A DNA stretch of 64,000 nucleotides, taken from assembly GCA_013821825.1 (NCBI GenBank), contig PNJK01000002.1, forward strand, positions 1 through 64,000, given 5' to 3'. Positions 8,128 to 17,753 of the stretch are shown one piece after another. The position numbers were made by a program, and so were the translations under genes. The stretch is from Rhodobacter sp. (lineage in GTDB: Bacteria; Pseudomonadota; Alphaproteobacteria; Rhodobacterales; Rhodobacteraceae). The number at the start of each line of letters is the position of its first letter. The first letter of the stretch is position 1. The notes under the pieces are model-generated. The model saw only the letters and a list, made by a program, of their open reading frames with translations, had not been told where the DNA came from and ran no database searches.

Positions 8128-9030
8128 ATGCTGGGTCTGGGCGAAAAACCGCAAGCGCAAGGCGATCTGATCAAGGACGCGACCGAGGCCAGCTTCATGG
8201 CCGACGTCATCGAAGCCAGCCAGACGGTCCCCATCATCGTGGATTTCTGGGCAACCTGGTGCGGTCCCTGCAAGACCCTGGGGCCGATGCTGGAGGCAGC
8301 CGTCAAGGGCGCTGGCGGCAAGGTGAAGATGGTCAAGGTCGATGTTGACCAGAACCAGCGCATTGCCGGCCAACTTCGGATCCAGTCGATCCCGACTGTC
8401 TATGCCTTCTGGCAGGGCCAGCCGGTTGACGGTTTCCAGGGCGCGGTGCCCGCGTCCGAACTCAAGGCCTTCATTGGCCGCGTCTCGGCCCTGGCTGGGG
8501 ACGGTGGCCTTGCCGATGCGCTGGCTGCCGCCGAAGAAATGCTGACAGAAGGCGCCGCCGCCGATGCCGCCGAGACCTTCGCCGCCATTCTTGAGGAAGA
8601 CGCCGAAAACGTCGGTGCCTATGGCGGGCTTGTGCGTGCCAATCTCGCGCTTGGCAATCTTGATCAGGCTGAGAGTCTCTTGAATGCCGCCCCCGCCGCC
8701 ATCGCCAGGTTGAAAGACCTTGATGCCGCCCGCGCGCAGCTGGAACTCGCGCGGCAAGCCGCCAATGCGGGGCCCGAGGCCGAATTGCGCGCCATGGTTG
8801 ACGCGAAACCCGACGGTCATCAGGCCCGCTTTGACCTTGCCGCCGCCCTTCTTGCCGCGGGCAACCCGGCCGAGGCCGTGGACCAGCTTCTGGAACTGTT
8901 CCGCCGGGATCGGGAATGGAATGAAGGTGCCGCCAAGGCCCAACTCTTCACCATCTTCGACGCGCTGAAGCCGCAGGACCCGATCGTTCTCGCCGGTCGC
9001 CGGCGCCTGTCGTCGATGATATTTGCTTAA
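8128..9030 (+). CDS. Thioredoxin/TPR co-chaperone (CnoX/YbbN-like)
   Basis: This 300-residue protein has an N-terminal thioredoxin domain with an intact WCGPC active site (about residue 47) and the cis-proline segment IPTVYAF, followed by a helical TPR-like region (DALAAAEEMLTEGAAADAAETFAAILEEDAENV and on). This is the CnoX/YbbN architecture, which protects client proteins from oxidative aggregation. E. coli YbbN has SXXC in place of CXXC; here both cysteines are kept, as in the Caulobacter type. The ATG chosen follows GAGGGGTGAG; an upstream in-frame start would run back into tag's 3' end. Confidence 0.9.
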   Translation: MLGLGEKPQAQGDLIKDATEASFMADVIEASQTVPIIVDFWATWCGPCKTLGPMLEAAVKGAGGKVKMVKVDVDQNQRIAGQLRIQSIPTVYAFWQGQPVDGFQGAVPASELKAFIGRVSALAGDGGLADALAAAEEMLTEGAAADAAETFAAILEEDAENVGAYGGLVRANLALGNLDQAESLLNAAPAAIARLKDLDAARAQLELARQAANAGPEAELRAMVDAKPDGHQARFDLAAALLAAGNPAEAVDQLLELFRRDREWNEGAAKAQLFTIFDALKPQDPIVLAGRRRLSSMIFA

Positions 9031-9050
9031 CCGCCCCGGCGGCCTAACTC

Positions 9051-9713
9051 ATGTCCATGATCAACGCGGCTGACCTGCCGGACACCATTCCGGTCTTCCC
9101 CTTGCCGGGGGCTCTCATGCTCCCCCGGGCACGTCTTCCCTTGCACATCTTCGAGCCGCGCTACCTGGCGATGATCGAGGATTGCCTCAAGACGAAGCAC
9201 CGGCTGATCGGCATGATCCAGCCGCGCGAAACCCCCGCATCCGGCAATCGCCCGGCCGAAAGACGCCTTCAGGCCATCGGTTGCGCGGGCCGTCTGACCG
9301 GGTTTTCCGAAACCGAGGACGGACGCTATATGATCACCCTGTCCGGGGCTTCGCGCTTTCGCGTGAAAGAGGAGGTGCAGGGTTTCACCCCGTACCGGCG
9401 CTGCCTTGTCGATTGGGGCCCCTTCGGTCGCGACCTTGGCCCGACTGAGGATGACCCCAGCTTCCGCCGGGAAGCCTTCATGGCCCTTCTTGGCCGCTAC
9501 TTCGTGAAGATGGAACTTGCAACCGACTGGGACAGCCTGAAAGAGGCCGAGCCCGAGTTGCTGATCAACTCGCTGTCCATGCTGTGCCCCTTCAGCCCCG
9601 AGGACAAGCAGGCGCTTCTTGAGGCCCCGACCCTGGTCACCAGACGCGAAACACTTGTCACGCTTATCGAATTCGCTCTGCGTGGCGGTGCGGATGAGGA
9701 GATGATGCAATGA
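9051..9713 (+). CDS. LON substrate-binding domain protein
   Basis: This 220-residue protein is a stand-alone Lon N-terminal domain. The hallmarks are [30 protein letters not shown] at the start, [29 protein letters not shown] in the middle, and a helical C-terminal half. It lacks any AAA+ or protease domain. Such proteins are widespread in alphaproteobacteria next to Trm112-like and thioredoxin genes; their function is not established. It overlaps the next gene by four bases (ATGA). Confidence 0.92.
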   Translation: MSMINAADLPDTIPVFPLPGALMLPRARLPLHIFEPRYLAMIEDCLKTKHRLIGMIQPRETPASGNRPAERRLQAIGCAGRLTGFSETEDGRYMITLSGASRFRVKEEVQGFTPYRRCLVDWGPFGRDLGPTEDDPSFRREAFMALLGRYFVKMELATDWDSLKEAEPELLINSLSMLCPFSPEDKQALLEAPTLVTRRETLVTLIEFALRGGADEEMMQ

Positions 9714-9886
9714 ACGATTCCGCCGACCGCCGGATGCTTGAGGCCCTGGTCTGCCCTGTCACCCATGCCGTCCTGAGCTATGATGCCGAGCGGCAGGAGC
9801 TGGTTTCGAAGGCCGCCCGCCTTGCGTTCCCGATCCGCGACGGCATTCCGGTAATGCTGGTCAGCGAGGCGCGGCAGCTGGACTGA
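9710..9886 (+). CDS. Trm112-family protein
   Basis: This 58-residue protein reads [21 protein letters not shown] and then [12 protein letters not shown], the typical YcaR/Trm112 pattern. The usual zinc site is incomplete: only the Cys of VCPVT is present, and the second Cys pair is absent, which is common in alphaproteobacterial members. Trm112 proteins activate methyltransferases in eukaryotes; the bacterial role is unclear. Its ATG overlaps the stop of the LON-domain gene, showing translational coupling. Confidence 0.85.
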   Translation: MNDSADRRMLEALVCPVTHAVLSYDAERQELVSKAARLAFPIRDGIPVMLVSEARQLD

Positions 9887-10003
9887 CCCCTGACGGCGGC
9901 CACGGCTGTCTTCTGGGTCCGCCACATTTCCGGAACCCGTCCGGCGCCATCTCGAAGGCGATGTCTGCTGCGGGCCATCCCGAAACCGTCGGGTTCCTCC
10001 AGA

Positions 10004-10915
10004 TCAGTCAGGAAGAAACGGCTCAGTCTGAAAACCCATCTCCTCGACCAGCCGCAGCGGGTCAGCGGCGCGCCGGATAGCCTCTCTCAAGGCCGGGCCG
10101 GTCGTATGCGGGAAGGCCTGCGCAATGGCAGCCTCGGCCCGCGTGGTGGTTTCCAGCCCAGCCGCAAGCTCGGCGTTCTGCTCGATCGACTTCCGTATCC
10201 GGCGTCGGTGCGCGCCATCCGTGTGAAACAGCGCTTCGTATCCCGACGTGTTGTTGGCGCTGTGCAGCGTGTAGTGGTAGGCGGGAAAGGTCGGATCCGA
10301 AAAACACGGAACCATGTCGGAATGCCGCATATGCTGGATCTGGAACGGTTGGCGCGGGAATTGGGGCGGATTGACCAAGGCAAGCCCGATTGCAATCGAA
10401 GGCTTCCGAAAAGTGCAATGCCGCGCGACCTCTCCGTCCAGAAAGCCCAACACGCCGCTTGGGAAAGTGATCATGCCCCCCGGGTCCATGCGTTGCGCCG
10501 CCAGCCGGAGCCTGGCCACATAGTCGGTCGAGACGGCATCATCGTCGTCGATCCGGAAATGCACCGATGGATGCGTGAAATCGTCGCTTGCCTCGGCCAT
10601 CACCGGCTTCAGCGCCTTCGACAGGTCGGTGCGCTCGGTCCGCAGGACACGGACCTGAGGGATGCCGGAGGTGATGCGATCCAGACGGTCCTGAAACGGC
10701 TCTGGCAGCATCTTGCTGGTCGTGATGACCAATGTGAAGTCGGGGTCAGTCTGGGCGCGGATTGCAGGCAGGCAGATCGTTTCAAGAAGGTGAAACCGCA
10801 CCGCCATGCGGACCGGGTGCCACAACTTGAGAAAGGCACTTTCGACAGTCTGGATCGCGCGGCCGGTGTCGGTGAAGCCATAGAAAGAAAAGCGGCAATG
10901 ACCGCAGATCTTCAA
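10004..10915 (-). CDS. Putative rhamnosyl-transferase-family glycosyltransferase
   Basis: This protein of about 303 residues resembles the putative rhamnosyltransferase family (Pfam Rhamno_transf). It has an HFRIDDDDAVSTDYV acidic motif that would bind the nucleotide-sugar metal ion, and an N-terminal KICGHCRFSFYG segment typical of roseobacter members. I place the start at a TTG preceded by AAGGGGCGG, because family members begin at this point; an ATG 78 bases further upstream is the alternative. A GT-A-like fold and transfer of a sugar to surface polysaccharide or protein are inferred, not shown. It is convergent with the Trm112 gene. Confidence 0.75.
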   Translation of the reverse strand: MKICGHCRFSFYGFTDTGRAIQTVESAFLKLWHPVRMAVRFHLLETICLPAIRAQTDPDFTLVITTSKMLPEPFQDRLDRITSGIPQVRVLRTERTDLSKALKPVMAEASDDFTHPSVHFRIDDDDAVSTDYVARLRLAAQRMDPGGMITFPSGVLGFLDGEVARHCTFRKPSIAIGLALVNPPQFPRQPFQIQHMRHSDMVPCFSDPTFPAYHYTLHSANNTSGYEALFHTDGAHRRRIRKSIEQNAELAAGLETTTRAEAAIAQAFPHTTGPALREAIRRAADPLRLVEEMGFQTEPFLPD

Positions 10916-11095
10916 CTTCCGCCCCTTTTGCCAATGAACGCCGATCAGGACCGGTCGCTGCAGCGAAACTAGCGCAGCCCGACGATGGGGCACAAGCGAC
11001 CCCCTGCGTCGCAGTGCAGAGGCCCCGGCCCCCAGAATCGGGTTTCACCGCGAAGGATCATCGCTTATGCCACTGCAATCGGAAGGGAGACCGAA

Positions 11096-12196
11096 ATGAG
11101 CCTCAACAGTTTTGGACATCTTTTCCGAGTCACCACCTGGGGCGAAAGCCACGGGCCGGCGATTGGCTGCACCGTTGACGGCTGTCCGCCGGGCTTCGCC
11201 TTGTCCGAGGCGGACATCCAGCCCTGGCTGGACCGCAGGAAGCCCGGCCAGAACAAATACACCACCCAGCGGAAAGAACCGGACGAGGTGCGCATCCTGT
11301 CGGGTGTGTACGAGGGCATGACCACCGGCACGCCGATCCAGCTGATGATCGAAAACACCGACCAGCGCTCGAAAGACTACGGCGAGATTGCGCAAAGCTT
11401 TCGCCCCGGCCATGCCGACATCACCTATCACCAGAAATACGGCATCCGTGACCCGCGCGGCGGCGGGCGGTCTTCGGCGCGGGAAACCGCCAGCCGCGTC
11501 GCTGCGGGAGGCGTGGCACGGGCGGTGCTGGCCGGGATGGTGCCGGGGCTGAAGATCACCGGCTACATGGTGCAGATGGGGACGAAGGTGATCGACCGAA
11601 GCCGGTTCGACGCGGCAGAGATCGAGCGCAATCCGTTCTGGGTGCCCGACGCTCAGGCGGCTGCGGATTGGGCGGTTTACCTTGACGAGCTGCGCCTGTC
11701 ACACAATTCCGTCGGCGCGGTAATCGAGGTTGTCGCCGAAGGCGTCCCCCCCGGCCTCGGCGCGCCGCTATACGCCAAGCTGGATTCTGATCTTGCAGCT
11801 GCGATGATGTCGATCAACGCGGTCAAGGGCGTCGAAATCGGCGAAGGCATGGCCTCGGCCGCGCTGACCGGGGTCGAAAACGCCGACGAGATTCGCATGG
11901 GGCCGGACGGGCCAGAGTTCCTGTCGAACCACGCGGGCGGCATTCTGGGCGGGATCTCCACCGGTCAGCCGGTCGTCTGCCGGTTCGCGGTCAAGCCGAC
12001 CTCCAGCATCCTGACCCCGCGCAAGACGGTCACCCGGGATGGCAACGAGGTGGATCTGGTCACCAAAGGCCGCCACGATCCTTGCGTCGGTATCCGCGCC
12101 GTCCCGGTGGGCGAGGCGATGATGGCCTGCGTGATCCTGGACCACTTGCTGCTGGACCGTGGCCAGACCGGCGGCGTGCGCGGCCAGATCGGCTGA
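11096..12196 (+). CDS. aroC: Chorismate synthase
   Basis: This 366-residue enzyme converts 5-enolpyruvylshikimate-3-phosphate to chorismate using reduced FMN, the last common step to aromatic amino acids. It has the three family signatures: [35 protein letters not shown] and the C-terminal [17 protein letters not shown]. SVNxDxK-like FMN contacts are present as expected. The start is set by GGAAGGGA upstream of ATGAGCCTCAACAGTTTT. The length matches alphaproteobacterial AroC. Confidence 0.97.
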   Translation: MSLNSFGHLFRVTTWGESHGPAIGCTVDGCPPGFALSEADIQPWLDRRKPGQNKYTTQRKEPDEVRILSGVYEGMTTGTPIQLMIENTDQRSKDYGEIAQSFRPGHADITYHQKYGIRDPRGGGRSSARETASRVAAGGVARAVLAGMVPGLKITGYMVQMGTKVIDRSRFDAAEIERNPFWVPDAQAAADWAVYLDELRLSHNSVGAVIEVVAEGVPPGLGAPLYAKLDSDLAAAMMSINAVKGVEIGEGMASAALTGVENADEIRMGPDGPEFLSNHAGGILGGISTGQPVVCRFAVKPTSSILTPRKTVTRDGNEVDLVTKGRHDPCVGIRAVPVGEAMMACVILDHLLLDRGQTGGVRGQIG

Positions 12197-12197
12197 C

Positions 12198-13001
12198 CTA
12201 GTAGCCGCCCGGACCCTTCTTGGGGCTTTCGCCGGACGTCAGCTTGCGAAACCCCGCCACCGCCTCGGCCGCGCCGTTCGAGAGAAACCGCGTGTCACCC
12301 CCCACCGTCGTCATCCGGTAACCCCATCCGATGGCGCGGGCGGCATAGTTCGGCGTTCCGCAATGCAGCGCGGCAATGATCCCCCGGCGCTGACAGGCAA
12401 CGGCGATCTCCTGCAGCGCCGCGATCATCTCGGGCTCTTCCCGGTCCATCCCGGCAGCAAGCTTGCCCTGGCTCAGCGACAGCGACAGGTCGGCGGGGCC
12501 GACATAGATGCCGTCGAGGCCGGGGGTCGAGACGATTTCGTCCAGATTTGCAAATCCTTCGGCGGTTTCGATCATGGCGAAGGCCAGCATGTCGGCATTG
12601 GCCCTGACGGCATAGTCGGCGCCATGCGCAAAGGCCGCGCGGGTGGGGCCAAAGCTGCGGGAGCCCAGCGGCGGATAGCGCATGTAGCTGACCAGCCGCG
12701 CAGCCTCTTCCGCGGTGTTCACCATCGGGCAGATGATCCCTTCGGCGCCAGCATCCAGCGCCTTCATCACGGCTGCCGGGTCCAGCCACGGCACCCGGGC
12801 CAAAAGCGTGGCCCCGCTGGCCCGCATCGCCTGAAACATGGGCAGCAGGTCACTGTAATCCAGCGCCCCGTGCTGCATGTCCACAGTGACCGAGTCGAAC
12901 CCCTGTGCGGCCATGATTTCGGCCGTGAAGGCATTGCCGATGGAACACCATGCGTTCAGTGTCGGGCGGCCCTCGCCCCAAAGCGCGCGAAGCCGGTTCA
13001 T
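12198..13001 (-). CDS. HpcH/HpaI-family aldolase
   Basis: This 267-residue class II pyruvate aldolase has the family pattern: [13 protein letters not shown] near the N terminus, the catalytic-Arg segment LLARVPW, a metal-binding Glu in MIETAEG and Asp in [12 protein letters not shown], and a C-terminal HCGT. It would cleave or form 4-hydroxy-2-oxoacids; the natural substrate is unknown. The ATG has no ribosome-binding site of its own. A strong one (GGAGGAGAGG) lies in front of an overlapping ten-codon frame whose stop overlaps this ATG. It is divergent from an SDR gene that may act on the same compound. Confidence 0.87.
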   Translation of the reverse strand: MNRLRALWGEGRPTLNAWCSIGNAFTAEIMAAQGFDSVTVDMQHGALDYSDLLPMFQAMRASGATLLARVPWLDPAAVMKALDAGAEGIICPMVNTAEEAARLVSYMRYPPLGSRSFGPTRAAFAHGADYAVRANADMLAFAMIETAEGFANLDEIVSTPGLDGIYVGPADLSLSLSQGKLAAGMDREEPEMIAALQEIAVACQRRGIIAALHCGTPNYAARAIGWGYRMTTVGGDTRFLSNGAAEAVAGFRKLTSGESPKKGPGGY

Positions 13002-13030
13002 TGCATGGCCCGGAAAGGTGTGTGGTCCAT
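12998..13030 (-). other. Ten-codon overlapping frame at the aldolase start (leader or frameshift scar)
   Basis: ATG GAC CAC ACA ... CAA TGA encodes [10 protein letters not shown], follows a strong GGAGGAGAGG site, and ends in TGA overlapping the aldolase ATG (ATGA). Related aldolases often start with a few extra residues before NRLRALW, so this may be the old N terminus separated by one lost or gained base. A genuine leader peptide is possible but less likely. Confidence 0.5.
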
Positions 13031-13113
13031 GGCGTCCTCTCCTCCTTGATCGGCCAATCATTGCGTGCCGCAAACCCCGCCGATATGCAAGCCGGGCCAG
13101 GGGAGGGTGGATC

Positions 13114-13917
13114 ATGAACCGGATGGATGGGAAAGTCTGCGTTGTGACCGGCGCGACGCAGGGCCTTGGCGCCGCAATTGCGCGCCGACTTGCGGCGGCA
13201 GGGGCGGCGGGCGTTGTCGTCACAGGCCGCAATGCCACGCGTGGCCAAGCGGTCGCGGACAGCTTGTCCTGCCCGGCGCTGTTCGTGCAGGCCGATCTGG
13301 CCGAGGTTGCGGATTGCCGCAGCGTGATTGCCAAGACCGAAGCACGTTTTGGCCGTCTCGACGTTTTGGTGAATGCAGGCGCGCTGACCGACCGGGGGAG
13401 AATCGTCGACACCTCACCCGAACTTTTCGACCGCATGTTCGCGACCAACGTCCGTGGCCCCTTCTTCCTGATGCAGGACGCGATCCGCCTGATGATCCGC
13501 GACGGAATTGCCGGATCTATCCTGAACATCGGCTCTACTGCGGCCATGGCGGGCCAGCCGTTCATCAGCGCCTATTGCGCTTCGAAAGGGGCACTGACCA
13601 CGCTGACGGCGAACACGGCATTTGCGGTGATGGGCAACCGGATCCGGGTGAACCAGTTGAACCCCGGCTGGATGGCCACTGATCACGAGCGTGCCCTCCA
13701 GCAATCAGAAAGAGGCGATCCCGACTGGGAGGCCAAGGCCAGCGCCTCTCTGCCGTTCGGACGCCTTGTCGATCCCGAAGAAGTTGCCCGGGCGGTAAAC
13801 TTCATCGTCTCGGAGGATGCCGGCCTGATGACCGGGGCAACCGTCAACTTCGACCAGTCGGTCTGGGGCGCATTCGCAGCTGGCCCGCCAGTGCCCAAGG
13901 CCCCCATGGCCATCTGA
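13114..13917 (+). CDS. SDR-family oxidoreductase
   Basis: This 267-residue NAD(P)-dependent oxidoreductase has the [12 protein letters not shown] nucleotide-binding motif, a modified NAG motif (VNAGALTD), the catalytic Ser in [11 protein letters not shown] and the YCASK active site. After the core it carries a short Pro/Ala-rich tail ([13 protein letters not shown]). GGGGAGGG precedes the ATG. The substrate is unknown. Divergent pairing with the HpaI-type aldolase suggests a shared catabolic pathway for a sugar acid or hydroxy-acid; that is inference. Confidence 0.88.
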   Translation: MNRMDGKVCVVTGATQGLGAAIARRLAAAGAAGVVVTGRNATRGQAVADSLSCPALFVQADLAEVADCRSVIAKTEARFGRLDVLVNAGALTDRGRIVDTSPELFDRMFATNVRGPFFLMQDAIRLMIRDGIAGSILNIGSTAAMAGQPFISAYCASKGALTTLTANTAFAVMGNRIRVNQLNPGWMATDHERALQQSERGDPDWEAKASASLPFGRLVDPEEVARAVNFIVSEDAGLMTGATVNFDQSVWGAFAAGPPVPKAPMAI

Positions 13918-13967
13918 CCGGGCGCACTTCCCGGCATGCCCGCAAGCAAAGCCCGAATACGCAGGAA

Positions 13968-13981
13968 ATGACCTCAATCAA
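13968..13981 (+). promoter_or_regulatory. FNR/FixK-like box upstream of the acs-pdh-phaC operon
   Basis: ATGAC-CTCA-ATCAA has one mismatch to the TTGA(C/T)-N4-(A/G)TCAA form used by FnrL/FixK regulators in alphaproteobacteria. It lies 59 bases before the first start codon of the operon, a reasonable activator position. Binding is not shown; the site was found by eye. Confidence 0.5.
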
Positions 13982-14040
13982 CGACACCCGCAGCAGGGAC
14001 CTTGATGATTCGCCAAGGCCCATGCAGAGGGAGGATGTCG

Positions 14041-15762
14041 ATGACGCATGCGATCATTGCCAAGAAGGCGCCGGAAGGTGGCCAGAAGCCCCTGCCGACC
14101 GGCTGGGACGCGGCGCGGTCGCGGCTGGCGGGATTGCCGGGAGGCGGTCTGAACATCGCGCATGAGGCGGTGGACCGGCATGTTGCCGCGGGGCATGGGG
14201 CACAGGACGCACTGATCTGGCTCGGCCGCGAGGGCGAGCGGCAGGTGCTGACCTATGCCGATCTGGCCGCCGATGCCGCGCGCTTTGCCAATGTGCTGCG
14301 CGCCCATGGCGTTGCGCAGGGCGAACGGATGTTCCTCTTGTCAGGCCGGGTGCCCGCGCTTTATGCCGCGACCCTCGGCGCGCTGAAGGCCGGGGTGGTT
14401 GTCAGCCCACTCTTCGCCGCCTTCGGCCCGGAACCGGTGCGCGCGCGGATGGAGATCGGTGGGGCCAGTGTGCTGGTCACCACCGAGGCGCAGTACCGCC
14501 GCAAAGTGGCCGACTGGCGGGCAAGCATGCCGGGTCTGAAACTGGTGCTGATCATCGGCGAGGAGGCACCTGAGGGCTGTGTCGCCCTTGGTCCGGCGAT
14601 GGCGGCGGCTTCGGACCGGTTCGAGACGGTCCGCACCAGTCCCGAGGACATGGCGCTGTTGCATTTCACCTCGGGCACCACCGGGCTGCCCAAAGGCGTC
14701 GTGCACGTGCATCAGGCGGTCGTCGCCCACTCTGAAACCGGGCGCCTCGCTCTCGACCTGAAGCCCGGCGACATCTACTGGTGCACCGCCGATCCCGGCT
14801 GGGTGACGGGGATGAGCTATGGCATCATCTCGCCCCTGTGCAACCGCGTGACCATGGTGGTGGACGAGGCCGAGTTCGACCTTGACCGCTGGTACGGCAT
14901 CCTGGAGCGCGAAAGGGTCCAGGTCTGGTACACCGCCCCCACCGCCATCCGCATGATGATGCGGGCGGGCGAGGCAGCTGCCGTCGGGCATGATTTCTCG
15001 GCGCTGCGGTTTCTGGCCAGCGTAGGTGAACCCCTGAACGCGGAATGCGTGATCTGGGGGCAGAAGGTGTTCGGCAAGCCGTTTCACGACAACTGGTGGC
15101 AGTCGGAAACCGGCGGCATAATGATCGCGAACACCGCCGACATGGCCATCAAGCCCGGCGCGATGGGCAAGCCATTGCCGGGGATCGAGGCCGGGATCGT
15201 GACCCGCGAGGACGGGTCGGTGAAGGAAGCCGCTCCCGGCGAGATCGGCGAACTGGCGCTGCGGCCCGGCTGGCCCTCGATGATGCGGGCCTATCTCGGC
15301 CAGCCCGAACGCTACGCCAAGTGCTTTGCCGGCGGCTGGTACCTGACCGGCGACCTCGCCATGCGTGACAGCGACGGGTATTACTGGTTCGTCGGCCGCG
15401 CCGATGACCTGATCAAATCCTCCGGCCACCTGATCGGCCCGTTCGAAGTGGAAAGCGCGCTGATCGAGCATCCCGCCGTGGCCGAGGCGGCGGTGATCGG
15501 CATTCCGGATGAGACGGCGGGCGAGGTGGTCAAGGCCTTCGTCACCCTCAAGGCCGGGTATGACGCTGGCGAGGCGCTGGAGCGCGACCTGCGCGGACAT
15601 GCCAGGAAACGGCTTGGCCCCGCCGTCGCCCCGCGCGAGATCGTGTTTCGCGACAGCCTGCCGCGGACGAGGTCAGGCAAGATCATGCGGCGGCTGCTGC
15701 GGGCGCGCGAGCTGGGCCTGCCGGAAGGCGACCTCTCGACGCTGGAGGGGGATGCGCGATGA
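14041..15762 (+). CDS. Acetate--CoA ligase-like AMP-forming synthetase
   Basis: This 573-residue ANL-superfamily enzyme would activate acetate or a short acyl acid to its CoA thioester via an acyl-adenylate. It has the P-loop [11 protein letters not shown] (about residue 207), the [15 protein letters not shown] and [10 protein letters not shown] motifs shared with acetyl-CoA synthetases, GWYLTGDLA, and the C-terminal catalytic lysine in [10 protein letters not shown] (about residue 545). It is about 80 residues shorter than housekeeping Acs. Two ATGs lie six bases apart; the second has the better spacing to AGAGGGAGG. It opens a six-gene operon and overlaps the E1 gene by four bases. Confidence 0.9.
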   Translation: MTHAIIAKKAPEGGQKPLPTGWDAARSRLAGLPGGGLNIAHEAVDRHVAAGHGAQDALIWLGREGERQVLTYADLAADAARFANVLRAHGVAQGERMFLLSGRVPALYAATLGALKAGVVVSPLFAAFGPEPVRARMEIGGASVLVTTEAQYRRKVADWRASMPGLKLVLIIGEEAPEGCVALGPAMAAASDRFETVRTSPEDMALLHFTSGTTGLPKGVVHVHQAVVAHSETGRLALDLKPGDIYWCTADPGWVTGMSYGIISPLCNRVTMVVDEAEFDLDRWYGILERERVQVWYTAPTAIRMMMRAGEAAAVGHDFSALRFLASVGEPLNAECVIWGQKVFGKPFHDNWWQSETGGIMIANTADMAIKPGAMGKPLPGIEAGIVTREDGSVKEAAPGEIGELALRPGWPSMMRAYLGQPERYAKCFAGGWYLTGDLAMRDSDGYYWFVGRADDLIKSSGHLIGPFEVESALIEHPAVAEAAVIGIPDETAGEVVKAFVTLKAGYDAGEALERDLRGHARKRLGPAVAPREIVFRDSLPRTRSGKIMRRLLRARELGLPEGDLSTLEGDAR

Positions 15763-17753
15763 CGATAAAGGTGAAGCTTGACCACGCCCATATGCACGAT
15801 CTTCTGCGCGGAATGATCCGCATCCGGCGCTTTGAAGAGGCCAGCTACCAGCTTTACACCAAGGAAAGGATTCGCGGTTTCCTGCATCTTTACGATGGCG
15901 AAGAGGCAGTGGCGGTGGGCGTATCCGCTGCGCTGGAGCCGCGCGACCGGGTGGTGTCCACCTACCGCGAGCATGGGCATGCCTTGGCGCGTGGGCTGAG
16001 CATGCAGTCCGCCCTTGCCGAGATGTATGGCAAGGCCACCGGCTGCGCCGGCGGGCGCGGCGGGTCGATGCATATGTTCGACGCCGAGACCAATCTTTAT
16101 GGCGGCAACGCCATCGTCGGCGGTGGGCTGCCCTTGGCGGCGGGTCTGGGACTGGGCGACAAGATGCAGGGGCAGGACCGGGTGACGGCCTGCTTCTTTG
16201 GCGATGGCGCGCTGGCCGAGGGCGAGTTTCACGAGGCGATGAACCTCGCCGCGCTGTGGAAGCTGCCGGTGCTGTTCGTGCTGGAAAACAACCTCTACGC
16301 CATGGGTAGCGCAGTGGCGCGGGTTCAGGCCAACACCGATTTCGTGCCCCGCGCCGGCAGCTATGGGATGCCTGCCGAAAGCGTGGACGGAAATGACGTG
16401 GTGGCGGTCGAGGCCGCCGCGCGGCGGCAGGTCGCGGCAGCGCGGGCGGGCGGCGGGCCGCAGTTCCTGGAATGCCGCACCTACCGGGTCAGACCACATT
16501 CGATGTTCGACGCCGAGAAATACCGCGACAAGGCCGAGGTCGAGGAATGGCGCAAGAAAAGCCCGATCGTCCGGTTTCAAAGCTGGCTTCTGGACAACAA
16601 CCTGATGCATCAGGAAGAGGTCGACGCCATCGAGGCCGAGGTCGAGGCGCAGGTATCCAATGCCATCGCCGCCTGCGAACAGGCCCCTTGGGAACCGGTC
16701 GAAGACCTGCTCCGCCATGTGGTGGCCGAAACCCGGCCCGCTCCGCCCCAGGCGCCGGCCCCCGGCGCGCCCGTCGACAGCACCTACCGCGAGTGTTGCC
16801 GGGCTGCGATTACCGAAGCACTGCTGCGCGACGACCGCGTCTTCATGATGGGCGAGGATATCGGCGCCTATGGCGGCTGCTATGCGGTGTCGATGGGGCT
16901 TCTGAAAGAATTCGGCCCCGACCGCATCCGCGACACGCCGCTTTCGGAATCCGCCTTCACCGGGGCGGGGATCGGGGCGGCCCTGGTCGGTATGCGTCCA
17001 ATCGTCGAGATCATGACCGTCAACTTCTCGCTGCTGGCGCTGGACCAGATCCTGAACACCGCCGCCACCATCCGGCACATGTCGGGAGGGCAGTTCGGCG
17101 TGCCCCTGGTGATCCGCATGGCGACCGGCGCAGGTCGCCAGCTGGCCGCGCAGCATTCGCATTCGCTGGAAGCATTCTTTGCGCATATCCCCGGCCTGCG
17201 GGTCGTCGCCCCCGCCACGCTGGAAGACGCGCGAGGGATGCTGGCGACCGCATTGCAGGAGCCTGACCCCGTCATCATCCTGGAACATGTCATGCTTTAC
17301 AACATGGCCGGGAAGATCGCCGGGAACGCGGGCGCGGTCGATATCGACCGCGCGGCCGTCCGGCGGCCAGGGCGCGACGTGACGCTGATCGCATGGTCGA
17401 ACTGTCTGTGGAAGTCGCTGGAGGCCGCAGAGGCGCTGGCGAAAGACGGGATCGAGGCCGAGGTGATCGACCTTCGGGTGCTGCGCCCGCTGGATGACGC
17501 GACGATCCTTGAATCGGTGCGCCGCACCCGCCGCGCGGTGATCGTGGACGAGGGCTGGCGCAGCGGATCGCTGTCGGCCGAAATTGCCGCGCGGGTGCAG
17601 GAGGCGGGTTTCTGGCATCTTGACGCGCCGGTTGGCCGGGTCTGTTCCGCCGAGGTGCCGGTGCCCTATCCCAAGCATCTGGAAACCGCCGCGCTGCCTC
17701 AGGTAGAGGATATTGTCGCAGCGGTGAAGGCGCTGCCGGGGATAGCGCGATGA
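15759..17753 (+). CDS. 2-oxoacid dehydrogenase E1, fused alpha and beta subunits
   Basis: This 664-residue protein joins two normally separate chains. Residues 1-325 are the E1 alpha subunit, with a thiamine-diphosphate motif [17 protein letters not shown]...LENN; a Pro/Ala linker ([10 protein letters not shown]) follows; residues from about 342 form E1 beta, starting with the usual [11 protein letters not shown]...MGEDIG block and containing [15 protein letters not shown]. It would decarboxylate a 2-oxoacid, most likely pyruvate, and acylate the lipoyl group of the adjacent E2. Substrate (pyruvate, acetoin or branched-chain oxoacid) cannot be fixed by eye; the PDH/acetoin type fits best. It overlaps both neighbours by four bases. 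Confidence 0.9.
   Translation: MTIKVKLDHAHMHDLLRGMIRIRRFEEASYQLYTKERIRGFLHLYDGEEAVAVGVSAALEPRDRVVSTYREHGHALARGLSMQSALAEMYGKATGCAGGRGGSMHMFDAETNLYGGNAIVGGGLPLAAGLGLGDKMQGQDRVTACFFGDGALAEGEFHEAMNLAALWKLPVLFVLENNLYAMGSAVARVQANTDFVPRAGSYGMPAESVDGNDVVAVEAAARRQVAAARAGGGPQFLECRTYRVRPHSMFDAEKYRDKAEVEEWRKKSPIVRFQSWLLDNNLMHQEEVDAIEAEVEAQVSNAIAACEQAPWEPVEDLLRHVVAETRPAPPQAPAPGAPVDSTYRECCRAAITEALLRDDRVFMMGEDIGAYGGCYAVSMGLLKEFGPDRIRDTPLSESAFTGAGIGAALVGMRPIVEIMTVNFSLLALDQILNTAATIRHMSGGQFGVPLVIRMATGAGRQLAAQHSHSLEAFFAHIPGLRVVAPATLEDARGMLATALQEPDPVIILEHVMLYNMAGKIAGNAGAVDIDRAAVRRPGRDVTLIAWSNCLWKSLEAAEALAKDGIEAEVIDLRVLRPLDDATILESVRRTRRAVIVDEGWRSGSLSAEIAARVQEAGFWHLDAPVGRVCSAEVPVPYPKHLETAALPQVEDIVAAVKALPGIAR

Noticed and set aside
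14002-14011. TTGATGATTC as a second FNR half-site
   Set aside because: The matching half ATCAA at the right spacing is absent.
14341-15600. 419-codon minus-strand frame
   Set aside because: Shadow of the acetate--CoA ligase gene with no recognisable domain.
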